Shown: positions 63,601 to 64,000 of the stretch, piece after piece | Numbering within the stretch: position 1 is the stretch's first letter | How the letters are laid out: each line of letters opens with the position of its first letter | Assembly: GCA_024698145.1 (NCBI GenBank) | Contig: JAILRO010000012.1 | Span: 62,001-126,000, forward strand | Origin: Lachnospiraceae bacterium | GTDB lineage: Bacteria; Bacillota; Clostridia; Lachnospirales; Lachnospiraceae | Length of the DNA stretch: 64,000 bases | Reading direction: 5' to 3' | Program-made: the position numbers and the translations under genes | Notes under the pieces: generated by a model | What the model was told of the DNA's origin: nothing | What the model saw: the letters and a program-made list of their open reading frames with translations, nothing else | Databases searched by the model: none

Positions 63601-64000
63601 AAGACATTCAACACCGGGTGTAAGCCTTATATCACCACCACCTCATCATGATATTTATTCGATAGAGGATCTTGCACAGCTTATATATGATTTGAAAAAT
63701 GCTAATAAAAATGCACGTATTTCCGTAAAACTTGTTTCAGAAGCAGGTGTCGGAACGGTTGCTGCCGGTGTTGCCAAGGCAGGTGCACAGGTAATCCTTG
63801 TGTCAGGTTATGATGGAGGAACGGGAGCAGCACCTTTAAGTTCAATCCACAATGCGGGACTTCCTTGGGAGCTTGGTCTTGCAGAAACACATCAGACACT
63901 TCTTTCAAATGGACTTAGAAATCAGGTTGTAATTGAAACTGACGGAAAGCTCATGAGTGGTAGAGATGTTGCGATAGCAGCACTTCTTGGTGCAGAGGAG
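60677..64000 (+). CDS. gltB: Glutamate synthase, large subunit, 3' end outside the window
   Basis: 1108 codons are visible without a stop, from the ATG at 60677 (TAGGAGGAG upstream); the full protein is normally about 1500 residues. After a short propeptide of 22 residues comes HDNCGIGAV, whose Cys23 is the expected N-terminal nucleophile of the glutaminase domain once processed. [26 protein letters not shown] and [13 protein letters not shown] belong to that domain. The central domain follows, then the FMN domain with [59 protein letters not shown] and [13 protein letters not shown]. The window ends just before the iron-sulfur cysteines. The enzyme makes two glutamates from glutamine and 2-oxoglutarate and closes the cycle with GlnN. 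Confidence 0.97.
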   Translation, partial: MNKELEQLRENGLYDRQFEHDNCGIGAVIQIDGKKSHQLVADALSIVENLEHRAGKDAEGKTGDGVGILTQIPHKFFVRKMKEQGVTLPGERGYGVGMFFFPQNDLENRQAKKMFETIVEKEGLNILGWRKVDIKPEVLGSKALSCMPVIMQVFIERPNKYATDLDFDRKLYVIRREFEQSNVNTYVPSLSCRTIVYKGMFLVGQLRTFFLDLKENDYESAIAMVHSRFSTNTNPSWNRAHPNRFMVHNGEINTIKGNADKMLAREETMHTNVLSEDDMTKVLPVISSSGSDSAMLDNTLEFLVMSGMELPLAAMIAIPEPWAHNDTLTQEERDFYQYYATMMEPWDGPASILFSDGDIMGAILDRNGLRPSRYYVMDDGRLILSSEVGVLPLDEQHVVKKERLHPGKMLLVDTTKNKIYSDEEIKEKYAHKEPYGEWLDSNLLKLKDIKIPNAKIPAYTNAERTRLQKAFGYTYENYHEGILNMALNGIEQIGAMGVDTPIAALSNEYQPLFYYFKQLFAQVTNPPIDAEREKIVTSRTVYLGKNGNLLEEKPENCHVLKIHNPILTDLDLLKIENLNHEGFKVAKVSILYYKSTPMKRVIDHLFVEVDKAYREGANILILSDRGVDENHVAIPSLLAVAAVHRHLVQTKKCTAMSLILESGEPREVHHFATLLGFGASAVNPYLAHSTIKELVDNDLLDKDYYAAVDDYDNAILQGIVKIASKMGISTIQSYQGSKIFEAIGISKEVVDEYFTGTVSRVGGVTLDDIADDVDKQHSRAFDPLGLSADMELTAVGRHKARSQGENHRYNPQTIHMLQLATREGNYDKFTEYTKMVDAEKTGYLRSLMDFNYPANGVPIEEVESEEEIVKRFKTGAMSYGSISEEAHETLAIAMNHLHGKSNSGEGGESDERIASAGTKHDRSSAIKQVASGRFGVTSKYLVSAQEIQIKMAQGAKPGEGGHLPGKKVYPWVAKTRHSTPGVSLISPPPHHDIYSIEDLAQLIYDLKNANKNARISVKLVSEAGVGTVAAGVAKAGAQVILVSGYDGGTGAAPLSSIHNAGLPWELGLAETHQTLLSNGLRNQVVIETDGKLMSGRDVAIAALLGAEE

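Overview
The window reads as chromosome of a low-GC, Gram-positive anaerobe of the Clostridia, most likely a Lachnospiraceae relative (Butyrivibrio/Roseburia/Eubacterium-like; the genus is inference). Reasons: a type III glutamine synthetase, many lipobox lipoproteins and FtsX-type ABC exporters, OmpR-type two-component systems, AGGAGG-type ribosome sites, a secreted GH16 lichenase with a ricin-type lectin domain, and HD-GYP signalling. I see no rRNA, tRNA, CRISPR array, prophage or intact insertion sequence.

Layout. 1-2.6 kb: end of a GH25 lysozyme, a lipoprotein and two membrane proteins. 2.6-6.8 kb: nitrogen assimilation, glnN (glutamine synthetase III) and an ammonium channel fused to a PII domain. 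The third nitrogen gene, gltB (glutamate synthase large subunit), runs off the right edge at 60.7-64 kb. All three are preceded by the same kind of leader: a short stem with a hexaloop of the A1/G4 type known from ANTAR antiterminator targets, overlapping the left arm of a 12-bp terminator. 6.8-10 kb: a leftward response regulator-histidine kinase-membrane protein operon. 10-14.1 kb: a MATE pump and a methyltransferase among decayed genes (CPBP-like, SDR, Abi_2, and a radical-SAM/HepT chimera). 14.1-25 kb: a large export cluster with two paralogous lipoproteins, a lipoprotein membrane-fusion adaptor, a second adaptor built from two tandem units, an FtsX permease and two ATPases. Three promoter regions in this cluster carry GATACA/GATGCA direct repeats 11 bp apart; a related repeat lies before the 9.9 kb regulator operon.

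25-36 kb: membrane and lipoproteins, two AAA-type ATPases, a GntR/YtrA-type regulator with a palindromic operator over its own -10 box heading an ABC operon with three membrane subunits, a glycerol-1-phosphate dehydrogenase-like enzyme, and an EbsC/YbaK deacylase. 36.8-41.3 kb: a two-component system and an ECF sigma/anti-sigma pair. 41.4-45.9 kb: small housekeeping genes (deoxyinosine glycosylase, Bcp peroxiredoxin, DUF2975 + XRE pair) beside two pseudogenes. 46-55 kb: an ABC ATPase/permease pair and, 3.5 kb downstream, a two-component system; a 40-bp promoter motif with GTCACTT direct repeats occurs before both and links them. Between them lie the lichenase, an MNT-HepT pair broken by an in-frame stop, and a deleted second copy of the dehydrogenase. 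54.9-60.5 kb: YlmH, then a striking two-gene unit: a sensor combining an ECF-S-like membrane domain, a Reg_prop beta-propeller, Y_Y_Y and HD-GYP, translationally coupled to a membrane-anchored BMP/PnrA-type nucleoside-binding protein.

Two themes stand out. One is regulation by short repeated DNA or RNA elements that tie distant operons together (nitrogen leaders, GATACA repeats, GTCACTT repeats). The other is repeated gene decay by internal deletion and chimera formation, leaving both ends of a gene but not its middle.
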